DNA of 64,000 bases, from positions 42,142,215 through 42,206,214 of the forward strand of contig CM057835.1 of assembly GCA_030068075.1 (NCBI GenBank). Reading direction: 5' to 3'. Shown here piece after piece: positions 1-10,845 of the stretch. This DNA is from Paguma larvata (lineage: Eukaryota; Chordata; Mammalia; Carnivora; Viverridae). The notes under the pieces are model-generated. The model worked only from the letters and a program-made list of their open reading frames with translations, was not told the origin of the DNA and searched no databases. A program made the position numbers and the translations under genes. The first letter of the stretch is position 1. Each line of letters starts with the position of its first letter.

Positions 1-112
1 ATGCCAAGACCAGGTAGGTGTTTTCTTGCCTTACACGGTGAACTCCAAGCTGCAAAGGAATTTTAACTTTATCCTTTTCTTTTGTTTTTATTTTATTTTA
101 AATGTTATTTTG

Positions 113-328
113 GTGGGTCCCTGGGTAGCTCAGTCGTTTAAGCATTGGACTTCGGCTCAGGTCATGATCTCGTAGTTTGTGGGGTCAAGCCCCACATCAG
201 GCTCTGTGCTGACAGCTCGGAGCCTGGAGCCTGCTTTGGATTCTGTGCCTCCCTCTCTCTCTGCCCCTGCCCCGCTCACACTCTGTGTCTTTCTCCCTTT
301 CTCTCTCAAAAATAAACAATTTAAAAAA
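113..328 (+). mobile_element. CAN-type SINE (felid tRNA-Lys-derived)
   Basis: The head has the tRNA-like A box (TAGCTCAGTCG) followed by TCATGATCTCG, a TC-rich stretch and an A-rich tail. A 17-nt target-site duplication (96-112 and 329-345, TTTTAAATGTTA[T/C]TTTG, one mismatch) fixes both ends. It would have been transcribed by RNA polymerase III and mobilised by L1 machinery. Confidence 0.93.
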
Positions 329-345
329 TTTTAAATGTTACTTTG

Positions 346-1430
346 TGTTTTTTTGCTTTTGGCTCAATAATAATTGAATATTTGGTTTTTCTCCTTAAGT
401 ATTTTGTAGAATACGCTAATGATTGCATCTGGACCTGGAATTTACATTTTAGGCAAGTTTTCATTTATAAATCCAATTTCTAATAGATGGTTATTCATGT
501 TACCTATTTCTTCTAGAGAGAGAAGTCTTACCTGTGTATCTAATGAGATTTGTTCATTTTATATAAGTTTTCAGTTTACTGGCATAAAGTTATCAATAAT
601 ATACCTTTTATAATCTTTCCAATTTTTAAAAAATTCAACAATCCTTTTGTTTACAAAATCTGAAGCATATTTTATGTAGTACTCTCTGGAAACCTAAGAT
701 AATAAGCTTTTACTACTATTTATGCATTGAAAAGACTACTAAGCATAGTTAGAGGAAAGACCTCCTTAATTCAATTTAAAAAAAAGATTTCCTTCTTTGA
801 GAGCAATACTATTTTTTAATATCAGTTACATATGCATGAGATGCAATATATAATTCTTCGCATATAGTCAATACTTTTTAAATTTATATGAGAAATTAAA
901 TGCTGAGCCTATTCTCAGATACATCCCTCTCCATTCCTTAATTGGCATCTACCCCAATATCAGTGAAGACATCTCACCACTCCAAAGACAAGCTAGTGTC
1001 CAAAAATACTCATGTTTTATTAAAGCATAGCCCCTATTCACTACCCAGCTATTTCTTTGGTGCCCAGCTAATTAGTCAATGATTGATTCTTCCAACAGGA
1101 CTGTCAAAAGAATTAATTATCAAAGGTAATGCAGCTCTTAGTACAGCCCATACTGGTCACCCTGATTCCTCTGAGATCCTATGGACACAGGTGACAAAAC
1201 TCCTGCAGAAACTCACCTCCTAGAATTGCCATGTGTCCCCCATGTTCCCACAAATCCACTAAAGACAATTTCTGGATACCAAATAATCACAGGGAAGAAG
1301 GGGGTGGTATTAAATGGACTGTCTGGCTTCGCTGATAAAGCTTCCTATTCTACATTACACTCCAAGTTTGAACAGATGTTGAGAAAGCCTCTCTGATGCT
1401 TCATTTATCTATTCTTCGATGTTCTTCCTT
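346..1430. other. Single-copy intergenic DNA
   Basis: AT-rich stretch with no repeat family I recognise. The longest open frames (419-613 and 1181-1396, about 65-70 codons) have no recognisable domain, and nothing around them looks like a promoter or a convincing splice-site pair. I see no gene here. Confidence 0.5.
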
Positions 1431-1431
1431 T

Positions 1432-1690
1432 ATGTGGACCAGAGTTTCTGACCTGTGTAATCTTTCTTCTCTCTGATGAACTTTTAACTTTTAACATTTC
1501 TCACAATGTAGGTCTCGTGACAATAAGTTTCCTTGAATTTTGTTTTCTGAGGAAAGTCTTTATTTCTCTTTCACTTTCGTAGGATAATGTAACAGGATAC
1601 AGAATTCTAAATTGGTGGGGTTTTTTCCCTCAACACTGAATATTTCTCTCCATTAGTTTCCAATGATAGCTTCCAATAATTCTTCCCCAC
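1432..1690 (-). mobile_element. Ancient L1 fragment, ORF1 3' region, antisense
   Basis: Read on the minus strand this matches the end of mammalian L1 ORF1. The plus strand shows the typical antisense string of that region: a TTTCTCACAATGTAGGTCT-like start, GAGGAAAGTCTTTATTTCTC, then ACAGGATACAGAATTCTAAATT. It is diverged and has no open frame. The same segment occurs in better form at 9120-9300 and in the young L1 near 43,740-43,870. Confidence 0.65.
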
Positions 1691-2125
1691 ACAATATGTG
1701 CATGAGACACCTGATATCAAGTGGTGCAGGGTGTTTAGCTTTCCCTGGAGTCTGGGCTGGCCTCAAAACTTGTTCTGGAAAATAAACACAAGAGTGATGT
1801 CTGGGGACATCTATGCCTAGGCCTCAAGAAAACAGGAAATTTCCATTTTCTGCTTTTTGGAAGCAAATCAGCAACTGAAAGAAGCTAAAGTTATGGAGAA
1901 GGGGGGAGGAGAAGGAGAACCAAAGTGTTCCTATTGATAGAGTCCAGACTGCAAATCATGTGAGGAGTCATCTTTGACCTTCTAACTCAGTTCATTCCCC
2001 AGACGACTTGAAGCAGAAATGTCATCTGAGTTCAAACCACAGAATCAGAATGATAAGAAAATCCTTGTTATTTTAAGCCATTTGAGTGGTTAGAATTGCT
2101 ATGTAACAGTAGAAAACTAAAATGT
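1691..2125 (+). mobile_element. Possible old LTR-like / medium-reiterated repeat
   Basis: The end (TTTTAAGCCATTTGAGTGG ... CAGTAGAAAACTAA) resembles the common 3' terminus of mammalian repeats ending in TTTAAGCCACTAAGTTT...AACTAATACA. The 5' part (GATATCAAGTGGTGCAGGG, GTCTGGGCTGGCC) also fits loosely. Family not resolved; 34,340-34,985 may be a relative. Confidence 0.35.
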
Positions 2126-2880
2126 AGGCTAATTTAATATATGACTTTAAATTTTCTTATCATCAGGATGGCATCAAATAGAAATTCAAAAAGTTCTGCT
2201 TCCTCTCCCCCACACAAAAAATTATGTTAAACTGAAAAGCTGTCTTAAGATAATTTTTGACAGAGGATCCATGGGAAATTCTTTAAGAATAGGCTAATAT
2301 CTGCTATAGTTATCTGTGCATTGCCAGGCCTGTAGGACATAACGTGAAAAAAAAAGATAGAGAAAAAAGTCCGTGAGGTGAGATTAAAACTCTTGGCTAC
2401 AATGAAAGAAGTTTTATTGCCTGGGAAATTACATAAAATATTTGCATGGGCATAGTAACAAAATATATTTAGGGTTTGGTTTCTTTTTCTAATACAATCA
2501 TAATTCTTATCAGTTAGATGAATCAAAGTTGTATATCTAAATTCACAAGTATTTAATCTATTTTAGTCACAGAAAAATAAGAAGAGAAACCCCCTCCAAA
2601 AAATAGAATGGCTTAAGGTTTGGGGAAAAAAGCATACAAATAAATTCTTATTCAAAATTTTAGTTACTTGTTGTATTTACAATTGTAACTGTGTTAGAAG
2701 AACATGAGCAGGAAGAAGTCACGCAATATGGAGCATAGAACATTTTAGAAAACAGGAAACTACAAAATGGAGCAATATTAATAATTAGAACTTAAAATAT
2801 CAGTCTAATTCTGATATGTTGTGCATGGCAATATAAAATTAAATGACTTTCAAAAATTGATTTTTGAGAGATTCAGTATT
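2126..2880. other. Single-copy intergenic DNA
   Basis: AT-rich with several short A and T runs. The longest frame (minus strand, 2245-2526, 93 codons) has composition expected of AT-rich non-coding DNA and no recognised domain. Nothing else seen. Confidence 0.5.
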
Positions 2881-2895
2881 AAATTGAGAAGCCCA

Positions 2896-3067
2896 GAGAT
2901 ACCTGGGTAGTTCAGTCTGTTTAAGCATGTGAATCTCGATCTCGGCTCAGGTCATGATGGCAAGGTTTGTGAGTTCAAGCTCTGCATCAGGCTCTGTGCT
3001 GATGGTGTGGAGCCCGCTTGGGATTCTGTCTCTCCTTCTCTTTGCCCTCACCTGCTTGTGTTCTCTC

Positions 3068-3118
<51 letters not shown>

Positions 3119-3146
3119 ACAAACTTAAAAAAAAAAGAATTCCTAT
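2896..3146 (+). mobile_element. CAN-type SINE with expanded AAAT tail
   Basis: Body runs from ACCTGGGTAGTTCAGTCTG through GGTCATGATGG and GCATCAGGCTCTGTGCTGA to a tail that has become a pure AAAT microsatellite. Target-site duplication about 14 nt (AAAT[T]GAGAAGCCCA) at 2881-2895 and 3147-3160. Confidence 0.92.
3069..3120. repeat. (AAAT)n microsatellite, about 12 units
   Basis: Uninterrupted AAAT array of about 50 bp grown from the A-rich tail of the SINE at 2896-3146. Pure tetranucleotide arrays of this length are commonly length-polymorphic. Confidence 0.95.
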
Positions 3147-3599
3147 AAATGAGAAGCCCATAAAAAGGAAACAGGGTCAAACAGGCCATAGCACCATTTC
3201 CTTTAGAACTTTCTGTAGACATTGCATTTGCTTATTCGAACAATTTTGTCAAATTCATATGAAAGTCATTTCCAACATTTGCTGGCAGCACACGGACATG
3301 AAACATCTCAGTCTAAAGACTTTGGCTCATACTTCTGATGGAGAGGTAAGTGAAGGTTACCAAAGCAGTAAATTATCATTGAGCTAGAGCGGATATGACT
3401 CTAAGCAAGAAAAGCATATTCATTGCGAGCATAGTGAAGTGTTTTATGACATAAATGAGATATTTTGGAAAAAACAAACAGCATGCCCATCCATTTGGAC
3501 GGGATTACATTTAGAGAAAATTTTCAGAGCTTGTGAGAAATTTTGGCAGCACTGTACAAAGAGCCTTCAAACTACTATTCAGCCTCTGTTTATTCCTGC

Positions 3600-4205
3600 T
3601 AGTAAAAAAATTTTAAATTCACTTACTCTTTGACCTACATACTGGATTTCAAGGAGTTTATATACAAGAAACATAGACAAACCTTTTTCAGGATGTCTGT
3701 ATTAAGATGTTTATTGCAACACTCTTTGCAATAGCATTAAAAATGAAATAACAAAACATTCATCAATAAGGGGCTTTAAAAATAAATGATGGTATACCAT
3801 AGAATGGAATAATATGGCATTATGAGGTAGAGCCATATGTACAGATATGGAACGTTATCTAAGATTCAGTCTAAGGGGAAAAGCAAAATGTAGGATTATA
3901 GACACAGTGTAATCATTTGGGGGAAAATGTAAACAAATAAAATATATGCATATATATGGGTATACACATTTGTTTTACAATAAAAGAACACTAAACGATT
4001 CCTCATGGTAGTTGCCACTGGGGAAGAGGTGTAAGCAGGATAGAGAAGAGAGATGGTGTGGAGAAGGTATCACTTTTCAGCAGCTGAAATAACTCAGATG
4101 GGAGAGCATTAGACTGGAGAAGATATCACTTTTCATTTTGTGCTTCTGTATATTGGTTCAATATTTTGAGCTACTAACTTGTATTATTTTTTTATCAATA
4201 AAACC
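3600..4205 (+). mobile_element. Ancient L1 (L1M-type) 3' end, sense
   Basis: Contains decayed sequence of the ORF2 C-terminus and 3'UTR of old mammalian L1: CTTTGACCTACATACTGG, TTATTGCAACACTCTTTGCAATAGC, CATCAATAAGGGGC, ATACCATAGAATGGAATAAT and GTTGCCACTGGGGAAGAGG appear in the order expected for the end of ORF2 running into the 3'UTR. No open frame remains. The 5' part is absent, as usual for a 5'-truncated insertion. Confidence 0.75.
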
Positions 4206-4587
4206 CATCTGGTGGGGAAATAAGGGACCACATTTCTTCTTTGAAATAATCTATGTTAAAAATATTTTGTTAAATTAAATATACAAATAATAACATGTTG
4301 GTTCAAGCACAGGCAAAATTAGCATGAAGTAACCAGACAAAGAAAACAAAACGAGACAAAACTAGGCAAAACTTCATTTGAAGGCAGGAATGCATAGGCA
4401 GTGATACTATCAGCAAAATGAAAGGAATGAATAGTACAGCGCCCAGAGTTGCAGGTATTTTTGAGATGAAGTTAAAGTACTCAGTCAGGTAAGTGCATTT
4501 AAGAGGCTTCTGTCGCACTGATAATGGCTTGTTTCTTAACATGGTCTATGGGTATACGGTTGTTCAACTTATTATCCTTGTCTAAAT
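4206..4587. other. Single-copy intergenic DNA
   Basis: No repeat or gene recognised. A 79-codon minus-strand frame at 4303-4542 has no recognisable domain. Confidence 0.45.
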
Positions 4588-4596
4588 ATGCCTTTT

Positions 4597-4818
4597 GGGG
4601 CACCTGAGTGGCTCAGTCGGCTAAGCATCCGACTTCAGCTCAGGTCATGATCTCGCAGTTTGTGAGTTAGAGCCCCGTGTCAGGCTCTGTGCTGACAGCT
4701 CAGAGCCTGGAGCCTGCTTCAGATTCTGTGTCTCCCCCTTTCTCTGCCCCTTCCCATGCTCATGCTTTGTCTCTCTGTGTCTCTCAATAAAAATAAAAAC
4801 ATTTAAAAAAATAAAAAA
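4597..4818 (+). mobile_element. CAN-type SINE (felid)
   Basis: Nearly canonical: GGGGCACCTGAGTGGCTCAG, TCATGATCTCGCAGTTTGTG, CTGACAGCTCAGAGCCTGGA, TC-rich stretch, A-rich tail. Short target-site duplication ATGCCTTT at 4588-4595 and 4819-4826. One of the better-preserved, so probably younger, copies. Confidence 0.93.
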
Positions 4819-4865
4819 ATGCCTTTAGATTTTATGTATTCTCTCATATACATTACACGTGTATA

Positions 4866-4906
4866 TAATATACACACACAAACATATATATATATATATA
4901 TATATA
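4866..4906. repeat. CA/TA-rich simple repeat
   Basis: Short ACACACAAACA tract followed by about 11 TA dinucleotides. Confidence 0.85.
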
Positions 4907-5039
4907 GTTTGTTTGTTTTGCCACAGCACTGTTTCAAAAATTGTTGGTTGATTAGTTTTCATGACCAGTCATACCGAGTACATGTTGTCTTCTTGATATT
5001 ACCTGAAATATCTCAGTTCTAACCCATGTCATCATGTGA

Positions 5040-5185
5040 GGGAGACACAATTTAAACCCTATCATATAAATGAAGAAACAGAGGCTAAAAAGTAGAAGCA
5101 ACTTGCTCAAGGTCGCTCAGTAAGTTGTTTGTATTTAATTAAAAGTTGTTCTGACTTCAGTGTCCAACATTCTAAACACAGGAGA
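5040..5185 (-). mobile_element. MIR SINE fragment, antisense
   Basis: The plus strand shows the antisense MIR core: AAACAGAGGCTAAAAAGTAG, then CAACTTGCTCAAGGTCGCTC, then AGTAAGTTG. Diverged, as expected of an element older than the placental radiation. Confidence 0.55.
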
Positions 5186-6735
5186 GGCTGCCTGTTAAAG
5201 ATACAACTGCACAAAGTGATTCTAATTTGCTCTTTCTAACTTATTGTTTGATGCTTTACGGATCCCACATCTGGATAATCCTATCATGTGTCATGAAAAA
5301 TTATATGTAATTTTATCAATCACAAGTTGGCAGTTAACCATGATAACATTATGTAAATAGCAAACATTTAGCAATCAAGGCACTAAATAAAATGTAAGAA
5401 CCTAAAATAGAATTAAGAAAGTGCATTTCGACTCCTAAGGTAATGCTTTGGATTGTAGAAACCTAAGATTATACTTTGATCTTTCACTGAAATATTAAAA
5501 AAATATTATTTAAGATAAATAATTGTATATAATTTTAATTTTATATTTTAATTAATGTTATATTTTACATTTTTAATTTTATATTTAAAATAATTACTTT
5601 TATATTTTAATAATTAAAATATTATTTAAAAGTGATATTATTGGGGCATATGCATGAAGTTATTTATTTCACTATTTGTAGGATTTCATACAGCAGACTT
5701 TTGTTTTCCCTCAGAGAGTGTATTCTCTTCTTTTCTCATCCATCTTCTGGATGGACCTTTCTTCAACATACCTTTGATGAAAATTCCTATTCTTTTAGTT
5801 CAAGCTGTCAGTTTCCTCACTGCCAGAGATATCTTACAAATCATAGTAGAAGTCAGATTTACTCATTTGTACAATACTGCACGGCCCAGTTTTGCATCTA
5901 GGAAGCTACTTGCCAACTGTGTGACTTCGGGTGTGCACCTCTTAGTACAACTCATGTGTTTTTTGGGTTCCTCCCAAAGCCTGCTGCCCACACGGCTCTC
6001 TGCAGCATCCAGGGCCCAGCCGCAGGTCCAGGTCGTTGCTTTGTACCCTCAGGCCTAGGATTAGGGCACCCCGATGCAAAATACTAATACCTCTTCTGGG
6101 AGATAGACTTCTAGATGTGAGTTTTGAGAACATTTATAGGCTGCCTATATTTTAAAAGTGCCTGTGTTGTTTTTCTCCCATGGTAAAGCAAGTCATACAT
6201 CTGCTTTATAAAATTCTAAGTGAATTGTGAGATACTTCTAGGTTAAACAGTTATGAGAAGAGCCAGACTATGACTGTGACCCAGAGACCTTACCTGTACG
6301 CACAGATTACCGTGTGGCCAAAACAGTTGTTTTGTCTACCTTAGCAAGCAGTCCAAAGATCCCTCCTGATTGCTTCAACCTTAGTGATTGGAATTGATTG
6401 TGAAAGCAGCTGAAGTTTTTCAGTTATTCTGCCTCCAACCTGGCTGATGACTTATTACTGCAGCTATAAATGCTCTAGGTCCAGAAAGTTCACAAATAAT
6501 CAACTGTTTCTCCAGTAGCAAATATTTATGGCGGTCAGATAATAAGAACATCTAGTGTCTGAGCACCCATGTTGTATGGAACAACAGAGGAGACACTATT
6601 GTGCAAACACAAGAGAGATGGGAGAGGAAAAATACAGAAAACACACAGTCCCTATCCTTCAGAATCATACAATGCCAGCCCATTGACAATTGGCTGTAAT
6701 AGGATATTTTGCCAAATAGCCTAGAAACTATTTTT
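5186..6735. other. Single-copy intergenic DNA with an AT-rich patch
   Basis: 5490-5640 is extremely AT-rich with many TTTTAATTTTATATTT-like overlapping palindromes. Overlapping frames at 5632-6058 (89 and 134 codons) share one stretch in different phases, have no recognised domain and no supporting signals, so I do not call them genes. Confidence 0.45.
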
Positions 6736-6740
6736 CTATC

Positions 6741-6933
6741 TTTTTTTTTTTTTAATTTATTTTGAGAAAGAAGAGAGAGCATGCATGTTGGAGGAGCAAA
6801 GAGAATCCCAAGCAGACTCCCCATTGCCAGGGCAGAGCCCTACTGGGAGCTCAAACTCATAAAACATGAGATCATGATGTGAGCCCAAACCAAGAGTCTG
6901 ATGCTTAACTGACTGAGCCCCCCAGGTGCCCAT
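6741..6933 (-). mobile_element. CAN-type SINE, antisense
   Basis: On the plus strand: T-rich tail, GAGAGAGCATGCATG, CAGGGCAGAGCCCTACTGGG, ATGAGATCATGATGTGAGCC, CTGACTGAGCCCCCCAGGTG. Target-site duplication CTATCTTTTT at 6736-6745 and 6934-6943, the first copy merging with the T-rich tail. Confidence 0.9.
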
Positions 6934-6943
6934 CTATCTTTTT

Positions 6944-7979
6944 GAAATTATACCCCATTATTTAAAATTTTCATCCATTACATCTATGTAAACAACTACA
7001 ACAACAAAATAGTGTTGATGACTGTCATCTTTATACATATATGTGTTCTGTATGTGTGTGTATGGGGGGTGTGTATTGCATAGTGGTTTGCATGATCGTA
7101 AATAATGTGTGGTTTCATCATATTCGTTTTCTCTGGTGTTTGAAATTTTCAGTTGTGTTCAAACCACGGGATTGAAATGTAGGTTGACTCAAATTGAAAT
7201 ACATACCTACGTTTTGCTTTGGGGTAGTTTTGTACTCAACTTTTAAAAGATCTGCTTTCATAAACTTTAGGGAAATAAATAGCTAAATAAAATAACAGAC
7301 TTAATTCAGCTTCAATTAACATTACTGATTAATTCTCTGAGAAAACAAGCTCTATAATAGCTACATAGCAAAGAAAGGATTAGGAGCAATGTTAAATCTT
7401 ACTAGTTTACTGAAATATATGTGGTAGCCATTAGGAGCTAACAAAATTTACAAAATAATAATTCATGGGCAGACAGAAACACCAGATTCAGCAGATTGAA
7501 TTTGCTAAGGACAAAGTGAAAGCAAGTGGAGGGCTTACATACATCACTCAACTATTCTTAATTTAGAGAATATGATTCTGTTTATGTTGAGGTATACTAA
7601 CCTTATTTTAGTTTCAATTACAGCTTTGTTAAAAAGAAAAGCAGGAGAAAAAGTTGAAAAGGGGTAAAGAGAAAAGGATATTCAAATTCAGCTTCCTCCC
7701 CTTGGGTCTATAGGAGAAGGGTGGGATAAATTAGAAGAAAGTCACTTGCAATAATCTATTTTTTTATTTATAATACCATTGTGTCAATTCTCCAACACAA
7801 GCGATGATAAAATGTGAAGTGGTTCCATCTTTTTTTTTTTTTCCTACTGAGACAGGAGATTGATCCTGACAAGGTGAGGTGACACTACTGCCCAGGGACT
7901 GTCTTTTTATTTCCCTTTAGCTAAGTCTTTCTCTGAGATCTTAGGGCCCCAAAGATACTGAGGATACTATATAGTATTA
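6944..7979. other. Single-copy intergenic DNA
   Basis: Contains a short TG-rich patch near 7040-7075 and a 12-14-nt T run near 7831. No gene, RNA or clear repeat family recognised. Confidence 0.45.
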
Positions 7980-10845
7980 CTGTGTCTTATTGATTTTCTG
8001 CCTGCGAGATTTGTCAATTACCTAGCGAAGGATGTGGAAAACTCCAACTATAATAGTAGATTCATCTACTTCTTCTTGTAGTTCTATCAGTTTTTGCCTC
8101 ATGTATTTTGAAACTCTGTTGTTAGGGGCATATGTTAAGGACTGCTATGTCTCCTTGGAAAATTAGGCCCTTCATTATTATGTAATGCTCTCTTTATCCC
8201 TGATAAATTTCCTTAATCTGATGTTTGCTTTATTTGAAATAAAGCTACACTAGCTTTCTTTATTATTAGTGCTAGCATGGTATGACTTTTTCCATTAAAA
8301 GTGGGTTTCCTGTACAAAATATGTACTTGGATCTTGGTTTTTTGCCCACTTTTTATTGGTGTACTTAGGTCTTTAACATATAAATTGATTATTTATATAA
8401 CTGGATTCATATCTACCATGAGTGCAATTGCTCTGTGTTTATTGCACTTGTTCTTTTTTCTTTTTTAAAAAAACTTTACCCTCTTGCTTTCCTCTCTGAT
8501 TTTAATTGAGCATTATGTATGTTCCATTTTTTTCTCTTCTCTTAGCATACCAATTATACTTTTTTTTTGTTTGTTTAGTGGTTGCCTTGGAGTTTGCAAT
8601 ATACATTTACAACTAACATAAGTACTTTGAAATACTACTTCATGGGTAAGTACATGTACCTTATATGAGTATTCCTAATTTCCTCCTTCCATCCCTTGTA
8701 ACAGTGCTGTCATTCATTTCACTTATCCATATGATATAATCATATCCACTACATGTTGCTATTACTTCTTTGAACAGTAATCTATTAGATTAGATAAAAA
8801 TAAGAAAAATAAAGATTTTATTTTACCTTCATTTATTCCTTCTGTGATTCTTTTCCTTTCTATATGTGGATCCTAGTCTCTAACCATATCATTTTATTTC
8901 TCTCAGAAGAACTAATTTTAATTTTTTTTAAATGTTTGTTTTCTAGATGGAGAAAGCACATGCGTGAGCAGGGTAGGGGCAGAGAGTGACAGAGACAGAG
9001 ATTCTCGCTGTCAGTGCAGAGCCGGAAGTGGGAGTCCAAACCAGGAACCATGAGACCGTGACCTGAGCCGAGCACAATGCTCAACCAACTGAGCCATCTA
9101 GGTGTCCCGAGAACTTATTTTAACATTTCTTGCAAAGCAGGTCCATTGGAAACAAATTCTCTTCGCTTTTGTTGCCTGAGAAAGTCTTTATTTCTTCTTC
9201 ACTTTAAAGGAAATTTCCACTAAAACAAAATTCTAGGATGGTGGGTTTCTTCTGTCAGTGCTTTAAATATTTTATTCCAGTCTCTTCTGCTTTCTTGTTT
9301 AATGTAATTCTTATTCATGGTCCTTTTTTAAGTGAGATGTTTTCTTCTTTGAAGAATTTCTCTCTAAATATGATATACCTAAACTTGGATTTTTGTTAAT
9401 TATGTCAATGGTATTCTCTGAGCTTCCTGGATTTGTGGTTTGGTTTCTGTGATTAATTTTGGAAAACTCAGAGCCATTATTATTTGAAATATATCTTCTG
9501 GTCCTTTCTTTCTTGCTTCTTCTTCAGATAGTCCCCATTACGTGGATGTTACATCTTTTGTAATTGTGCCACATATTATTATTTTTATTTATTTATTTTT
9601 TGTCACTTGTTTTTCTGTTTGCATTTCAGTTTTGGGACTTTCTATTGACATATGTTTGAGCTTATTGATTCTTTCCAGTGAGTTCAACAAGGATATGCTT
9701 TCATGTTTATTATATTTTTGGTTGCTAGCTTTTCCTTTTGATTTTTTATTATGTGCTTTCACCTGTCAGCTTACATTGCCCATCAATTCCTACACATTGT
9801 CTACTTTTTCCATTATAGCTCTTAGCACATTAATCGTAATTGTTTTAAATTCCTGGTCTGGTAATTCTAAAATATCTATCATGTCTGAGTCTGGTTCTCA
9901 TGCTTTGTCTCTTCAGGATTTTTTTTTTTTTTTATCTTTTAGCATTCCTGTAATTTTTTGCTGCAAATTGGAGCTATTGTATTGAGTAATAGGAACTAAA
10001 GTAGCTAGGTTGTTAGTATAGGTTTCATGTTTATCTGTAGCTGTATACATCGGAGGCTTCAGTTTTACTAATGTCCCTGTTTTTTCTCTCCTGTTGACTT
10101 GATTTCTCATTCTTAAACAGAATTTAAGACTTTCAGTTCATTGTTGCAATTCACGATTGTTATACAGGAGTCCTACTGCCTGTGTGTTAAGCTGTAGGGA
10201 AAGATTAGATCTCAGTATTTGAGTGGGTGTGTGCCTCTGAGCTTGATCTTCACAAGTGCTTCTCAGCTTTGGACCTCCCTTCCCCTGACTGATTCAGGAA
10301 GGTTTACAAGGGTTAGAGTTGGGTAATTTTCCTTGCTTCAAGTCATATTAGGGTCTGGTAAAGTTCTTTGCTTCACTGAATATGTCTTTGTTGCGGACAA
10401 TGCTCTGGGCTTATTTCAAAATGGTTACTTTTCCCTCTTTCTGACCCAGCATGAGAAGATTTTTCTCTAATCTTTACCTGAGAATCTAGTGGCACTCCTG
10501 TTAGTAAAGCCTGGGGAAGTGCTGGTGTCCCCTTAGCTTCGGCATCTGGGTGATTATAACTGTCAACTTACCATCCTCAGTCCCCAGGAGTACTTTAGAG
10601 TTACTGTTTGAGTAACTTCCAGTTACTGGCCCCAACAACATCTGCTTCCGATAAACTTATCTGTGTTCCCTGCTCCCACCTATTTCTCCAGTTTTGGGGA
10701 AAGCTCTTTGTTTTGTGACCTCAATTCTTTTGTGAATCTAAGAATAGTTGTTGACTTTCAGTTTGTTCAGCTTTGTTCTTGTTGTGAGGATAGGAGTGAT
10801 GGCTCCCCTGCTCTTTACGTGTTTGAGTGGAAACTGGCAGGCATC
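7980..10845 (-). mobile_element. Ancient L1M-type element, antisense, 3' half missing
   Basis: Read on the minus strand, the element runs 5'UTR (about 10,845-9,950), ORF1 (about 9,950-9,120) and the endonuclease part of ORF2 (about 8,480-7,980). Plus-strand landmarks are TTATTGATTTTCTGCCTGCG, TTGTAGTTCTATCAGTTTTT, AAAGTCTTTATTTCTTCTTC, CCATTATAGCTCTTAGCACA, CTTCACAAGTGCTTCTCAGC and GTGATGGCTCCCCTGCTCT. All frames are broken. The reverse transcriptase part and 3'UTR do not continue at its left end, unusual because L1 copies normally lose the 5' end. A younger SINE sits inside it at 8921-9109. Confidence 0.7.
8921..9109 (-). mobile_element. CAN-type SINE inserted in the ancient L1
   Basis: Plus strand reads T-rich tail, GCATGCG-like core, CTGTCAGTGCAGAGCCGGAA, CATGAGACCGTGACCTGAGC, CAACTGAGCCATCTAGGTG. 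Target-site duplication AGAACT[A/T]ATTTTA (13 nt, one mismatch) at 8908-8920 and 9110-9122. Confidence 0.9.

Noticed and set aside
3069..3120. Regular AAAT array considered as a CRISPR-like or satellite repeat
   Set aside because: It is a simple tetranucleotide microsatellite in a SINE tail, with no spacers.
3290..3351. Exon-like stretch ending in a perfect donor GAG|GTAAGT at 3,346
   Set aside because: No convincing upstream acceptor or frame, and a single donor consensus is expected by chance in 64 kb.
5632..6058. Overlapping 89- and 134-codon frames
   Set aside because: Two phases of the same stretch are open at once with no recognised domain; more consistent with chance.
9542..9985. A 147-codon plus-strand frame rich in hydrophobic residues
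   Set aside because: It is antisense to the ORF1 part of an ancient L1; hydrophobicity comes from reading T-rich antisense sequence.
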